The notes beneath the pieces were generated by a model. That model was not told the DNA's origin. It searched no databases and saw nothing but the letters and a program-made list of their open reading frames with translations. A stretch of 64,000 nt of DNA from an uncultured Lactobacillus sp. (GTDB lineage: Bacteria; Bacillota; Bacilli; Lactobacillales; Lactobacillaceae), in NCBI RefSeq assembly GCF_945290125.1, contig NZ_CALYQV010000002.1, positions 21,010 through 85,009 on the forward strand. Reading direction: 5' to 3'. The position numbers and the translations under genes were made by a program. Shown here in pieces: positions 1 through 7,644 of this stretch (the first letter of the stretch is position 1; each line of letters opens with the position of its first letter).

Positions 1-1
1 A

Positions 2-1261
2 CATTTTACCAGTGTGAGTCCGAACAATTATGGTTATTCTCCTAGTGGAGAAATCTTCTATTTAATTAGAATGATATTGCCCTTAACCGTGCTATATTTG
101 ACTGATGAATTAGATTTTGGGCCCAAGCAATTGCAAATGGTGATTGAAGGCATTTCGGGGCTTTTTTCCGGCACTATTGTACTTTCCAACCTTTTCGTTA
201 TTTCCCTGAAATCATACGAAACAGGAACTATCAGCGCCAACATTTTTGAATGGTTCTTTAATCCCAATATTGGTTATTCTCACATGGCTTCTAAAGGTTT
301 CTTCAATTTTACCAACATGATTTCGGCCGTTCTCTTTATGTTGTTGCCACTTATGCTCTACTATCTTTTCACCTCTTTTAACTGGCATACCATTTTATTA
401 AATGTGGTGCAGGCTCTGGCAATGATTGAGATCGGCACCAAAGTTGCTGCTATCGGTCTGACTGGTGGAATAATAATTGGCCTCATCCTGTTTGGCATAC
501 ATAAATATCTGATTAAAGATGTGAAAAAGGGTGGCAAGGCGTTCTTAGTTGCTGTCTTAATAGAAGCAGGATCCCTAGTGATATTGCCTTTCGGCCCTGC
601 AATTCAGCGTTATAATTATGAAATTTATCTGGCTAAACAGTCTGACCATGATTTATCGGACGAAAAAAGGGAATTAGCAGCTGGTTTACAAAAATATCCT
701 AATGGCGAAAAAAGAAAAGAGTTTTTGCGTTACTTCATTAAGAAAAATTATCAAGAATATGCGCTTAATCCCAAATTTGTATTTAAAAGCTATCCTTACC
801 AATATGACCCTGAATTTTGGCTCAACATTATGAATGAACCGGGTCAGTCGCGAATGGAAAACCGTCATATTGAAAAGGCTATGCTTAATCAAGTAATCAA
901 AACCAATAACAACAAACTAGACAAGCTTTTTGGTATTTCTTACATCCGAGAAAATAATATTTTTAATTTAGAACGGGACTTTACTGCCCAAATATATTCC
1001 TTAGGCTGGCTGGGAATGCTCTTGTATGTTGGACCATATTTGGCAGTGTTAATTTATGGTGCTTACAGGTGGCTCAGGTATAAAGCAGCACGGACTTATT
1101 TAGTCAGTTCCTTAATCGTTGCCAGTGGTTTCATCCTACTTGCTGCTTTCTCTTCCGGTAATGTGGTGGACTTTTTGACAGCCAGCTTTATCTTCGCCTT
1201 TATTGAAGGAAATCTATTAGTTCAAGTTCGTAAAAAAGAAACAATAGAGATTGCCAATTAA
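2..1261 (+). CDS. O-antigen ligase-like polytopic membrane protein, 5' end outside window
   Basis: The frame is open from the second base and the first possible start (GTG at 14) has no ribosome binding site, so the gene very probably begins upstream. The visible ~419 residues show several hydrophobic segments in the first ~195 residues. A hydrophilic loop of ~110 residues (about 200-310, rich in K/R/N/E) follows, then two or three more membrane segments. One large extracytoplasmic loop between membrane bundles is the layout of Wzy/WaaL-type (O-antigen ligase) proteins, which in lactobacilli act in exopolysaccharide or wall-glycan assembly. The family call rests on topology and general resemblance only; no polysaccharide genes are visible next to it. 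It converges on the lac operon, sharing the terminator at 1364-1394. Confidence 0.5.
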   Translation, partial: HFTSVSPNNYGYSPSGEIFYLIRMILPLTVLYLTDELDFGPKQLQMVIEGISGLFSGTIVLSNLFVISLKSYETGTISANIFEWFFNPNIGYSHMASKGFFNFTNMISAVLFMLLPLMLYYLFTSFNWHTILLNVVQALAMIEIGTKVAAIGLTGGIIIGLILFGIHKYLIKDVKKGGKAFLVAVLIEAGSLVILPFGPAIQRYNYEIYLAKQSDHDLSDEKRELAAGLQKYPNGEKRKEFLRYFIKKNYQEYALNPKFVFKSYPYQYDPEFWLNIMNEPGQSRMENRHIEKAMLNQVIKTNNNKLDKLFGISYIRENNIFNLERDFTAQIYSLGWLGMLLYVGPYLAVLIYGAYRWLRYKAARTYLVSSLIVASGFILLAAFSSGNVVDFLTASFIFAFIEGNLLVQVRKKETIEIAN

Positions 1262-1363
1262 TGTAAAATGTAGCTTTATCATAGTTTCAATTTTAGACAA
1301 GGGACTAACTGCCACAATCAGACTTGTTCCCCTTATTTTTCAAAAAATTTACTGACCATTGGA

Positions 1364-1394
1364 AAACCCCGAAATTTATCCAATTTCGGGGTTT
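1364..1394. terminator. Bidirectional hairpin terminator between convergent genes
   Basis: A perfect 13-bp inverted repeat (AAACCCCGAAATT / AATTTCGGGGTTT) with a 5-nt loop lies between the O-antigen-ligase-like gene and the end of lacG. A-rich and T-rich ends allow it to work on either strand. Confidence 0.8.
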
Positions 1395-1417
1395 AAACTA
1401 AGTTAGTTGCTTAAATT

Positions 1418-2842
1418 TTATTCTTTATTCATTGTATCTGCTAATTCTTTAAACCATAAAGCACTCCTTTTAACATAACGCTTCTGAGTTTTGAAATCTA
1501 CATAAAATAGACCATAACGTTTGTTGTAGCCATTTGCCCAGGAAAATTGATCTTGCAAAGACCATACAAAGTAGCCTTGGACATTCACTCCTTCACTGCG
1601 AGCTTTTAAAAGGGCAGCGACATGTTGATCAATGAAATCAATTCTTGGAGTATCATCAATAATCTTATCTGGTCTGACAAATTTATCCTTATAACCTAAG
1701 CCATTTTCAGTCACATAAATTGTCTTGCAGTTAGGATAATCATGACTGATACGTTTTAATGTGTCATAGAGACCCTGTGGGAAAATATTCCAGTCCCAAT
1801 CAGTTGTCGGTACCCCTGGCTTTTTGACAGTTTCTCCTACTCCCTTAAACTTAAAGGAAGAAGTACCCTTGTCACCAGTACCGTTAAAGTGGTTTTCACT
1901 TTCGCCATGATACGCTTTAATAAACTGATTTTGATAATAATTTAAACCAAAAATATCATTTTGTGATGCAGCTTTAGCGAGAATATCCAAGTCACCGTCT
2001 TGAATATCCAAATGAGCGTCATTTAACTGCAATATTTCATTAATTGATGCCATGGTATCGTCTGAGTAATAGCCTAAGAACGTCCCGTCAAGCAAAAATT
2101 TATTCAAAAACGCATCTTGCAATTTAGCTGCATGTTTATCTTCAGTGCTGGTTGATATTGGATATACTGGTTGAACAACATGAATTAGACCAATTCTACC
2201 TGGTAAACCCATCTCTTTATATAAATTAACCACTCTGGCGTGTGCCACTAACTCGTTATGTTCAGCCTGAATTGCACTAGTAACGTCAAAATGATGGTTT
2301 GGTGGAAAAGTACCGGCAATGTACTGTGAATATGCTAAAGAAATTAGTTCATTAATTGTAAACCAGTTTTTTACTTCTTTAAATTCATTAAAGCAAAACT
2401 TGGCATAGTCCACAAAGTAATCAATATTCTTACGGTTTAACCAGTCACCATTATCAAATAAAGTTTTAGGACTATCAAAATGATGTAGGCTAACGTAAGG
2501 TTCAATGCCATTATCAAGACATTCTTTGAACAATTTATGATAATATTCCACACCTTTTTGGTTTACTTGACCGTAACCCTTAGGAAAGATTCTGGTCCAA
2601 GCAATTGAAACGCGCACAGCATTTAAACCATATTTTTTGGCAAGCCCAATATCTTCTGGATACCGGTTGTAAAAGTCACTAGCAGGATCTGGTGAAAATC
2701 TGCCTTGCTTTTCAAGGTAATCATCCCACATCGTTTTGCCTTTACCATCAACTTGAGTGCTACCTTCAACTTGATAAGCGGCAGTGGCACCACCCCACAC
2801 GAAATCGTGAGGTAATTTTTGTACTCTATTTAGTAAAGTCAT
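1418..2842 (-). CDS. lacG: 6-phospho-beta-galactosidase, GH1 (LacG)
   Basis: Hydrolyses lactose 6-phosphate, delivered by the lactose PTS, to glucose and galactose 6-phosphate in the cytoplasm. At 474 residues it has the normal family length and resembles lactococcal LacG along its whole length. The GH1 acid/base Glu lies in TINEL (about E165) and the nucleophile in TENGLG (about E379). The phosphate-binding set S434, K441 and Y443 sits in the SWANGYNKRYG segment, which separates phospho-galactosidases from ordinary beta-glucosidases. It is the last gene of lacT-F-E-G, 11 nt after lacE. No tagatose-pathway genes (lacABCD) are in the window, so galactose 6-phosphate must be handled elsewhere. 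Confidence 0.93.
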   Translation of the reverse strand: MTLLNRVQKLPHDFVWGGATAAYQVEGSTQVDGKGKTMWDDYLEKQGRFSPDPASDFYNRYPEDIGLAKKYGLNAVRVSIAWTRIFPKGYGQVNQKGVEYYHKLFKECLDNGIEPYVSLHHFDSPKTLFDNGDWLNRKNIDYFVDYAKFCFNEFKEVKNWFTINELISLAYSQYIAGTFPPNHHFDVTSAIQAEHNELVAHARVVNLYKEMGLPGRIGLIHVVQPVYPISTSTEDKHAAKLQDAFLNKFLLDGTFLGYYSDDTMASINEILQLNDAHLDIQDGDLDILAKAASQNDIFGLNYYQNQFIKAYHGESENHFNGTGDKGTSSFKFKGVGETVKKPGVPTTDWDWNIFPQGLYDTLKRISHDYPNCKTIYVTENGLGYKDKFVRPDKIIDDTPRIDFIDQHVAALLKARSEGVNVQGYFVWSLQDQFSWANGYNKRYGLFYVDFKTQKRYVKRSALWFKELADTMNKE

Positions 2843-2853
2843 TTTATTCTCCT

Positions 2854-4599
2854 TTATTCAGAAATGTTAGCAATTATCAGGTCCAGACACTTGTCAGCAT
2901 GTTGTGTCATATCTATATATTGCTTACCAGTAGTCGTAATCATCTTTGCGTTATTCTTATCACATTCCTTTTTCAGTTCATCTTTCATCGCATTCATTTG
3001 CGGTGCCAAAATAACGATGTCCATTCCTGAAAGCAAATCGTGGTGAGCACCAAATGAAGTAGCAGCCACTGCTAAAGGTAAATTGTTTTCAGCAGCTAAC
3101 TTGTTTAAGGCTTTGGCTAAAATACCACTGGTACCACCACCAGCACAAAGTACGAGAACATTCAGACTTTTACCATCTTTTGTTTTAGCTAGTGGAATTT
3201 TGCTTTCACTTGCAGTTTTATTAGTATTATTTTCAGAAACAGAAGCTGCTGGTTCAGTACTGGTATTAGTAGCAGTTGCATTAGTAGATTCGCTTGTGTC
3301 ATTATTTACTTTTGCAGCTTCTTCAGTACATTTTTGCATGTCATATGCTTTAAAGAATGGGTAGTACATTACAACATCAACTACTAGAAGCAATATTGCC
3401 AAGATAATTGACCCAATCGAAAAACCGGTACCCATTATCAAGCCGAGTGTTCCTGGTGTAGTCCAAGGAAGATTATAAATAAAGCCAGGCATGTGGAAGA
3501 CATCAACAAATATTTTAAAAAGCCAGACATTGGCAATTGGTGTCAAAATGAAAGGAATAAAGAAGACTGGGTTCAAAATTAATGGTGCACCAAATAAAAT
3601 TGGCTCATTAACCCCAAATAAAACTGGAATTGATGCAGCACGACCTACTGCTTTTAATTCCTTTGATTTAGACATGAAAGCAAACATTAATGTAATTACT
3701 AAAGTAGCGCCAGTACCACCTAAAGTAGCAACAAAGTACTGTGTACCTTGAGCCAAAATTCTGTTGGCACCTGCAATGTTACCAGCTTTCCAAGCAGACA
3801 AGTTTAATTCAACATTGCTTAAATAGATAGCAGTAACTGCTGGTTCAACAATAGATGGTCCCTGAATTCCGATAAACCAGAAGAAAGCCATCGCACCATA
3901 TACTATTGCCAGACCAAAATAACCGTCTGCTGCGGTAAACAACGGAGATAAAACTTGAATAATCCAAGCAGCTAAATTTGTCCCGGTCGCAGCTCTAAAA
4001 GCTAATGAAAAGATCCAGAAGAAAAACGTACTAAATGCAAAAGGAATAATGTTTTTAAAGGCTCCTGCAATATTTTGGGGTACAGCATCTGGCAATTTAA
4101 TCGTAATATTATGTTTAAAACATTGGTAGTACACATTGGGAACTATAAATGCTACCAGAAAGGCACAAATTAATCCTTTGGTACCAATCATTGCAACTGC
4201 AAAATACAGGTTGTTCATTTTATCAGTTAAAGTATCAACAGCTACCAAGACAAAAGAAACCTGTGCAGTAAACTGCACACCTACAGTTGGAATCTGATCC
4301 GTTTTCGGTAAATCCAAATTAAACGAATCAGTTAAGGCCTTAGCAACCGATGAAGAAGCCATTAATGCTAAAACTCCCATGGACATGTTGTAAAACATGT
4401 TTAATGCATTAGCCACTTTGGTTGGCCAGGCAAAGTGCCAAATCAAAGGCACGTTAGCTATCAGTAAAAATATACTGGAAAAGATAATTATCGGCATTAA
4501 AGCAATAAAGCCATCTCTGACCGCGCGCAGATATTTATTAGCGGCGACTTTTTGAAAGAATGGCTGTGCTTTTTCAATTTGCTTAATTACAGCATTCAT
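2854..4599 (-). CDS. lacE: Lactose PTS EIICB permease (LacE)
   Basis: Membrane transporter that takes up lactose and phosphorylates it to lactose 6-phosphate. The 581 residues hold an N-terminal EIIC channel domain (about 1-430), with the family motifs GVNEPILFGAPL and GGTGATLV. A Ser/Thr/Asn/Glu-rich linker (about 430-475) follows, then a EIIB domain whose phospho-accepting cysteine is about C485 in VLCAGGGTSG. The length and the C-terminal B domain match lactococcal and staphylococcal LacE. It lies between lacF (19 nt upstream) and lacG (11 nt downstream). EIIA is the separate LacF protein, so the operon has a complete A, B, C set. Confidence 0.93.
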   Translation of the reverse strand: MNAVIKQIEKAQPFFQKVAANKYLRAVRDGFIALMPIIIFSSIFLLIANVPLIWHFAWPTKVANALNMFYNMSMGVLALMASSSVAKALTDSFNLDLPKTDQIPTVGVQFTAQVSFVLVAVDTLTDKMNNLYFAVAMIGTKGLICAFLVAFIVPNVYYQCFKHNITIKLPDAVPQNIAGAFKNIIPFAFSTFFFWIFSLAFRAATGTNLAAWIIQVLSPLFTAADGYFGLAIVYGAMAFFWFIGIQGPSIVEPAVTAIYLSNVELNLSAWKAGNIAGANRILAQGTQYFVATLGGTGATLVITLMFAFMSKSKELKAVGRAASIPVLFGVNEPILFGAPLILNPVFFIPFILTPIANVWLFKIFVDVFHMPGFIYNLPWTTPGTLGLIMGTGFSIGSIILAILLLVVDVVMYYPFFKAYDMQKCTEEAAKVNNDTSESTNATATNTSTEPAASVSENNTNKTASESKIPLAKTKDGKSLNVLVLCAGGGTSGILAKALNKLAAENNLPLAVAATSFGAHHDLLSGMDIVILAPQMNAMKDELKKECDKNNAKMITTTGKQYIDMTQHADKCLDLIIANISE

Positions 4600-4618
4600 T
4601 TTTAAACTCCTTTTTCAT

Positions 4619-4972
4619 TTACTTATTTTTTAGTTCATCCAATTCCTTCAAAGCGGAATTATACTTTTCATACAAATCTATAAAGTATTTAGCTTCATCC
4701 CTTAACAACATCGTAGTCATTAAAGTATCCTGCCCGTGTGACATGATAAATGTGGTTTCCATTTCTTCACCACTAGCTTCTTTACTCATTAGTTTTGTTT
4801 GTGCATTATGAGCATCGTTTAAAGAGCTGTCTGCACTTTTAACCAGCTCTCTGGCCTTGTCATAATTGCCTTTTTTAGCTTCATCAAGTGCTGTGATTAA
4901 CGCAGTCTTCGCATCGCCAGCATAAGCGACTATTTCAAAGCCTGCCATTGAAATTTCTTCTTTAGTTGCCAT
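4619..4972 (-). CDS. lacF: Lactose PTS EIIA component (LacF)
   Basis: Small cytoplasmic phosphocarrier that accepts phosphate from HPr and passes it to the EIIB domain of LacE. It is 117 residues long, with the helical lactose/cellobiose EIIA pattern. The active-site histidine is about H79 in MSHGQDTL, and the metal-ligand Asp is D82, as in lactococcal LacF (H78/D81). Its start overlaps the end of lacT by 11 nt, indicating translational coupling. It could also serve the two EIIC proteins in this window that have no EIIA partner beside them. Confidence 0.9.
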   Translation of the reverse strand: MATKEEISMAGFEIVAYAGDAKTALITALDEAKKGNYDKARELVKSADSSLNDAHNAQTKLMSKEASGEEMETTFIMSHGQDTLMTTMLLRDEAKYFIDLYEKYNSALKELDELKNK

Positions 4973-5840
4973 CTTTTTTCTCCTTTTCTTTTGGTCCTAA
5001 AATTTGATGAATGTGAATGATAAAATAAACTCTTTCTGCGTCTGACGGATGAAAATTAAATTCAACATTAAGAGCCTGAAAAATTTCTTCAGTTATTTTG
5101 TAAGATCGCGGATATGCTTTGATCATGTCACATTCAATCTTTTTATCGATAGATTCATTTTTTTCTGGCGGACGCCAGAGCCTTTTGGCCAGATACTGCA
5201 AATGAATTAGAAATCGTCTAAAGCTGTCCCGATTTTTGCCATTTTGATAAATGTTATTGTTATCCAGGACATTAAGAACGACATTAATTAATTTAGACGT
5301 GTTAAAAATATATTTCGATTTACCCTCGTGCTTGGCAATACCCGTAGGAATCTTGCTGTTGATAAAATGAAGCGCTATACTTTTGACCTCTGAAGGTGGG
5401 AATTCAACGCCTAATTTATCGTTAATAATTCCAAGAGCTTCGTCTGCAATTTGATATTCTTTTGGATATTTTTCACTTAAATCCGGAATTTCATTTTCCC
5501 GATATTTTCCTGCTAACAGTAATTTGTAGGCGCCATTGACATGTTCACTTAAGGTGAGATAAATCGAATCATAAACCTGAAAATGATAATTGATTCGCGC
5601 ATTTTCAATAACCGCAAAAACTGCTGAAATAATATCTGCAGGAATATTATGGAAAAGGTAATTAAACGACTCTTTATCCTTCTTATTGTCTAAATAAAAT
5701 ATTTTCTGAATTTTTTTAGTATCAACTAGTCTATTTTTGCCCTGTTCAAACCCCACTCCCTTACCGAAAACAATAGCTTCCTGTCCTTTCCCAACATCAA
5801 CTAAAATGCTGTTATTATTAAAAATTTTTTTAAGGCGCAT
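4962..5840 (-). CDS. lacT: BglG/LicT-family transcription antiterminator of the lac operon (LacT)
   Basis: RNA-binding antiterminator that should let transcription pass the leader terminator when lactose is being transported. It has a CAT RNA-binding domain at residues 1-55, PRD1 at about 65-170 and PRD2 at about 175-285. PRD histidines are seen in LSEHVNG, ALHFIN and FIIHIHQIL. The frame could open 22 codons earlier, but I chose the ATG at 5840. It is preceded by AAAGGAAG at good spacing and gives the usual N-terminus (MRLKKIFNNNS, 292 aa), whereas the upstream codons run through the leader terminator hairpin. It is the first gene of lacT-F-E-G and overlaps lacF. Confidence 0.9.
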   Translation of the reverse strand: MRLKKIFNNNSILVDVGKGQEAIVFGKGVGFEQGKNRLVDTKKIQKIFYLDNKKDKESFNYLFHNIPADIISAVFAVIENARINYHFQVYDSIYLTLSEHVNGAYKLLLAGKYRENEIPDLSEKYPKEYQIADEALGIINDKLGVEFPPSEVKSIALHFINSKIPTGIAKHEGKSKYIFNTSKLINVVLNVLDNNNIYQNGKNRDSFRRFLIHLQYLAKRLWRPPEKNESIDKKIECDMIKAYPRSYKITEEIFQALNVEFNFHPSDAERVYFIIHIHQILGPKEKEKKDGN

Positions 5841-5860
5841 AACATCTTCCTTTTTTGCAG

Positions 5861-5925
5861 AAAAAAAGAGACTACTAGCAATAGCCGATGAACAATAAAA
5901 ATTCATCAGTTATACTAGTAGTCTC
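5861..5925 (-). terminator. Leader terminator of the lac operon
   Basis: On the minus strand GAGACTACTAG pairs with CTAGTAGTCTC (5915-5925 with 5868-5878), the inner part pairs further (TGATGAA/TTCATC), and a seven-T run follows. It sits between the promoter and lacT, where a LicT-type attenuator belongs. Confidence 0.8.
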
Positions 5926-5949
5926 GCCTAATTTGATAGTAACAATCTA
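5919..5949 (-). promoter_or_regulatory. RAT (ribonucleic antiterminator) site for LacT
   Basis: The leader RNA carries ATTGTTACT, then a short loop and GGCGAGAC. This resembles the LicT/SacY RAT pattern (GGATTGTTACTG...GGCAAAACC). Its 3' half overlaps the first strand of the terminator stem at 5915-5925, so forming the RAT hairpin and forming the terminator would exclude each other. Confidence 0.65.
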
Positions 5950-5971
5950 CTTAAATTTTCAATACAGATAA

Positions 5972-6008
5972 AGCATATCACACTTTTAAAATTATGCAAA
6001 CGCTTTAT
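5972..6008 (-). promoter_or_regulatory. lac promoter with overlapping cre-like site
   Basis: On the minus strand TTGCAT (5994-5999) and TATGCT (5972-5977) are separated by 16 nt. A cre-like box (plus strand TGCAAACGCTTTAT, about 5995-6008) covers the -35 region, a position fitting CcpA repression. It differs from consensus at the last positions. Confidence 0.5.
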
Positions 6009-6019
6009 TTAATTTCTTT

Positions 6020-6640
6020 CTATTTCTCCTTGATAAACGATGAATCCGGAATCCTAATTAAGTAATAACGAGTAGCATTATGCCCTGCATGCATGCCAAT
6101 ACCATTTTGCCAGACTTTTTTATAGTTAGCGGTGTATATAGCAACGTAAGCTCGTTGATATTTGCGGTCCATTGTCTGCAGTTGCTTTTTGTCGTAGGGA
6201 ATTTTAGCCGCATTAAGATCCAGAGGACTTTTACCATAAGCCACCGTAGCAAAATCACTGGATACTTTAATTTTTTTACCTGGCCTGTAATAAGTGAAAG
6301 TCTGGGTACTAATTCTTTTCTTTTTCGAATCAATTGTAACGTAACTTGAGTTGCCTTCTCCCGGGTTCATGACAATCGGTTCATAGGTAATATGAGACTT
6401 AATCTTAGTCGTATCATCAAGATCCGGGTTATCCAGCATAGTCTTGCCAAATAACCAGACAATCCCAACTAACAGAGCGGCTACTTCAATAATATCTATT
6501 AAAAAATTGGGCCAGCTAAATTGCCGGTGCTTCTTAATAATCATTGTGATGCGGCGCTTACGAATGTTTTGCACAACAAAAACAAAATAAAGAATAACTA
6601 CTACCCATAACAATACTCCAAGTAGATTCCAGCTAATCAT
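6020..6640 (-). CDS. Small membrane protein of unknown function (lactobacillar LVIS_2131-like)
   Basis: 206 residues. Two hydrophobic helices at about 4-24 and 48-66 flank a short K/R-rich cytoplasmic segment. A soluble region of ~140 residues follows, probably outside the membrane, ending in a basic tail. GGAGG lies 5 nt before the ATG. It resembles a lactobacilli-only family that I recall under the name LVIS_2131; I know of no assigned function. It is monocistronic: the lac promoter lies just beyond its 3' end and another unknown gene lies upstream. Confidence 0.6.
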   Translation of the reverse strand: MISWNLLGVLLWVVVILYFVFVVQNIRKRRITMIIKKHRQFSWPNFLIDIIEVAALLVGIVWLFGKTMLDNPDLDDTTKIKSHITYEPIVMNPGEGNSSYVTIDSKKKRISTQTFTYYRPGKKIKVSSDFATVAYGKSPLDLNAAKIPYDKKQLQTMDRKYQRAYVAIYTANYKKVWQNGIGMHAGHNATRYYLIRIPDSSFIKEK

Positions 6641-6741
6641 AATGGACCTCCTGCATCTTCTTCCATTATATGGTAAAAAACACCTTTTGAATAGTTACGT
6701 TCAAATTTGAATTAATTTTCACCTACTAAGTCTCAGATATT

Positions 6742-7287
6742 TTATTTCTTAGTCTTTGTTTCTTTTTGTGACTTTTTTGTTTTAGGCTTTTTAACAATGG
6801 TCTTCTTTTTAGCAGAAGCAGCAGGCTTTTGGTATTCACGTACTTGTTTTATTTTTTCCTGCATAGCATCTGTTAATTTGGCAATAACTTCGGCTTCATT
6901 TTGCTCAATTTCTGCTTCTGTCGCGATTTGATCAATTCGAAATCCTGATGCATTCAAATATTCCGACTGCGTTTCAAAGTATACTGCAACCGGATATTCA
7001 TTACCTTCCTCGAAAAAATTGGCATTCTTTTTATAATTACTATATGGCAAGTTGATCATATTGGTCTCTAATGCAAAAGTTATAGGTCTTTGACCGCTAA
7101 TTTCAAGAGCAATATGACTCAGTGAATTATGCTTAAGGGCAGCTTTAGTTTCCTTAACTAATTTAGTTGCCTGCTCACGTAATTTGGTTTTGGACTTGCT
7201 GATATCAGCGTATTTAGTAGTTTCTAAGTCTTCAATATAATCTTGCTTTTCTATTTTAGTAGTGAAATCTGTTAAGCTTATTTTCAA
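6742..7287 (-). CDS. Unknown cytoplasmic protein with lysine-rich C-terminal tail
   Basis: I do not recognise a family. The protein is 181 residues with no membrane segment or signal. Residues 1-60 look helical and charged, about 60-130 are mixed, and about 130-150 form a charged helix. The last ~30 residues are almost entirely K, T, P, A and S, like the basic tails of histone-like or nucleic-acid-binding proteins. The start is TTG at 7287, supported by AAGGA 8 nt upstream; no in-frame ATG fits. The tail may bind nucleic acid or polyanions, but that is inference from composition only. Confidence 0.6.
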   Translation of the reverse strand: MKISLTDFTTKIEKQDYIEDLETTKYADISKSKTKLREQATKLVKETKAALKHNSLSHIALEISGQRPITFALETNMINLPYSNYKKNANFFEEGNEYPVAVYFETQSEYLNASGFRIDQIATEAEIEQNEAEVIAKLTDAMQEKIKQVREYQKPAASAKKKTIVKKPKTKKSQKETKTKK

Positions 7288-7511
7288 GTTAAAAATCCTT
7301 ATCTAATTTATCAATTTTTATCATCTTTTATACGATACTCAAATTTTTGTTCAAAAACAATTTATTTTATTTCTTTTAAAAATAATTTTTAAAAAACATT
7401 TTTTCTGCTCAGGGTTATTTTATAATATTTTTGAAATTATTTAGTTTAAAGAAAACGAAAGCTACGCACTATTTTTGTAAATATTAAATAACGCTTTAGC
7501 CCTTAAAATTT

Positions 7512-7527
7512 TGCAAAAGCGCTTTTA
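7512..7527 (+). promoter_or_regulatory. cre-like box
   Basis: TGCAAAAGCGCTTTTA is a near-palindrome close to the CcpA cre pattern, ~50 bp upstream of the predicted -35 of the multicopper oxidase gene. Confidence 0.4.
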
Positions 7528-7561
7528 TAAAAATTTATCAAAAAAACATAGACTTATCTAC

Positions 7562-7590
7562 TTTACAAGCGCTTTCACATAGAGTAAATT
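7562..7590 (+). promoter_or_regulatory. Promoter of multicopper oxidase with overlapping cre-like box
   Basis: TTTACA (7562-7567) and TAAATT (7585-7590) are spaced by 17 nt. The cre-like palindrome TACAAGCGCTTTCA (7564-7577) covers the -35 and spacer, so CcpA bound there would block transcription. Confidence 0.5.
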
Positions 7591-7644
7591 TAACATGTAA
7601 CTAAAAATTTTTCACTAAATTTTTTAACTGAAAGGTAGACGAAT

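Larger units (their letters stand above)
7288..7644. other. Intergenic region upstream of the multicopper oxidase
   Basis: 357 bases, very AT-rich, without a plausible gene. It holds the multicopper oxidase promoter, two cre-like boxes and a GAAAGG ribosome binding site just before 7645. The part nearest 7288 should hold the promoter of the lysine-tail protein; I see no clear -35/-10 there. Confidence 0.6.

Noticed and set aside
2692-3751. Several open frames opposite lacG and lacE
   Set aside because: They are antisense to strongly conserved genes, with biased composition typical of shadow frames and no ribosome binding sites.
2854-4599. G-G-T-G-A-T in LacE as an FMN-acceptor motif
   Set aside because: The required Asp three residues before is missing and the segment is a conserved EIIC membrane motif.
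5841-5906. Upstream extension of lacT by 22 codons
   Set aside because: The extension lies in the leader terminator, lacks a ribosome binding site, and the ATG at 5840 gives the family N-terminus.
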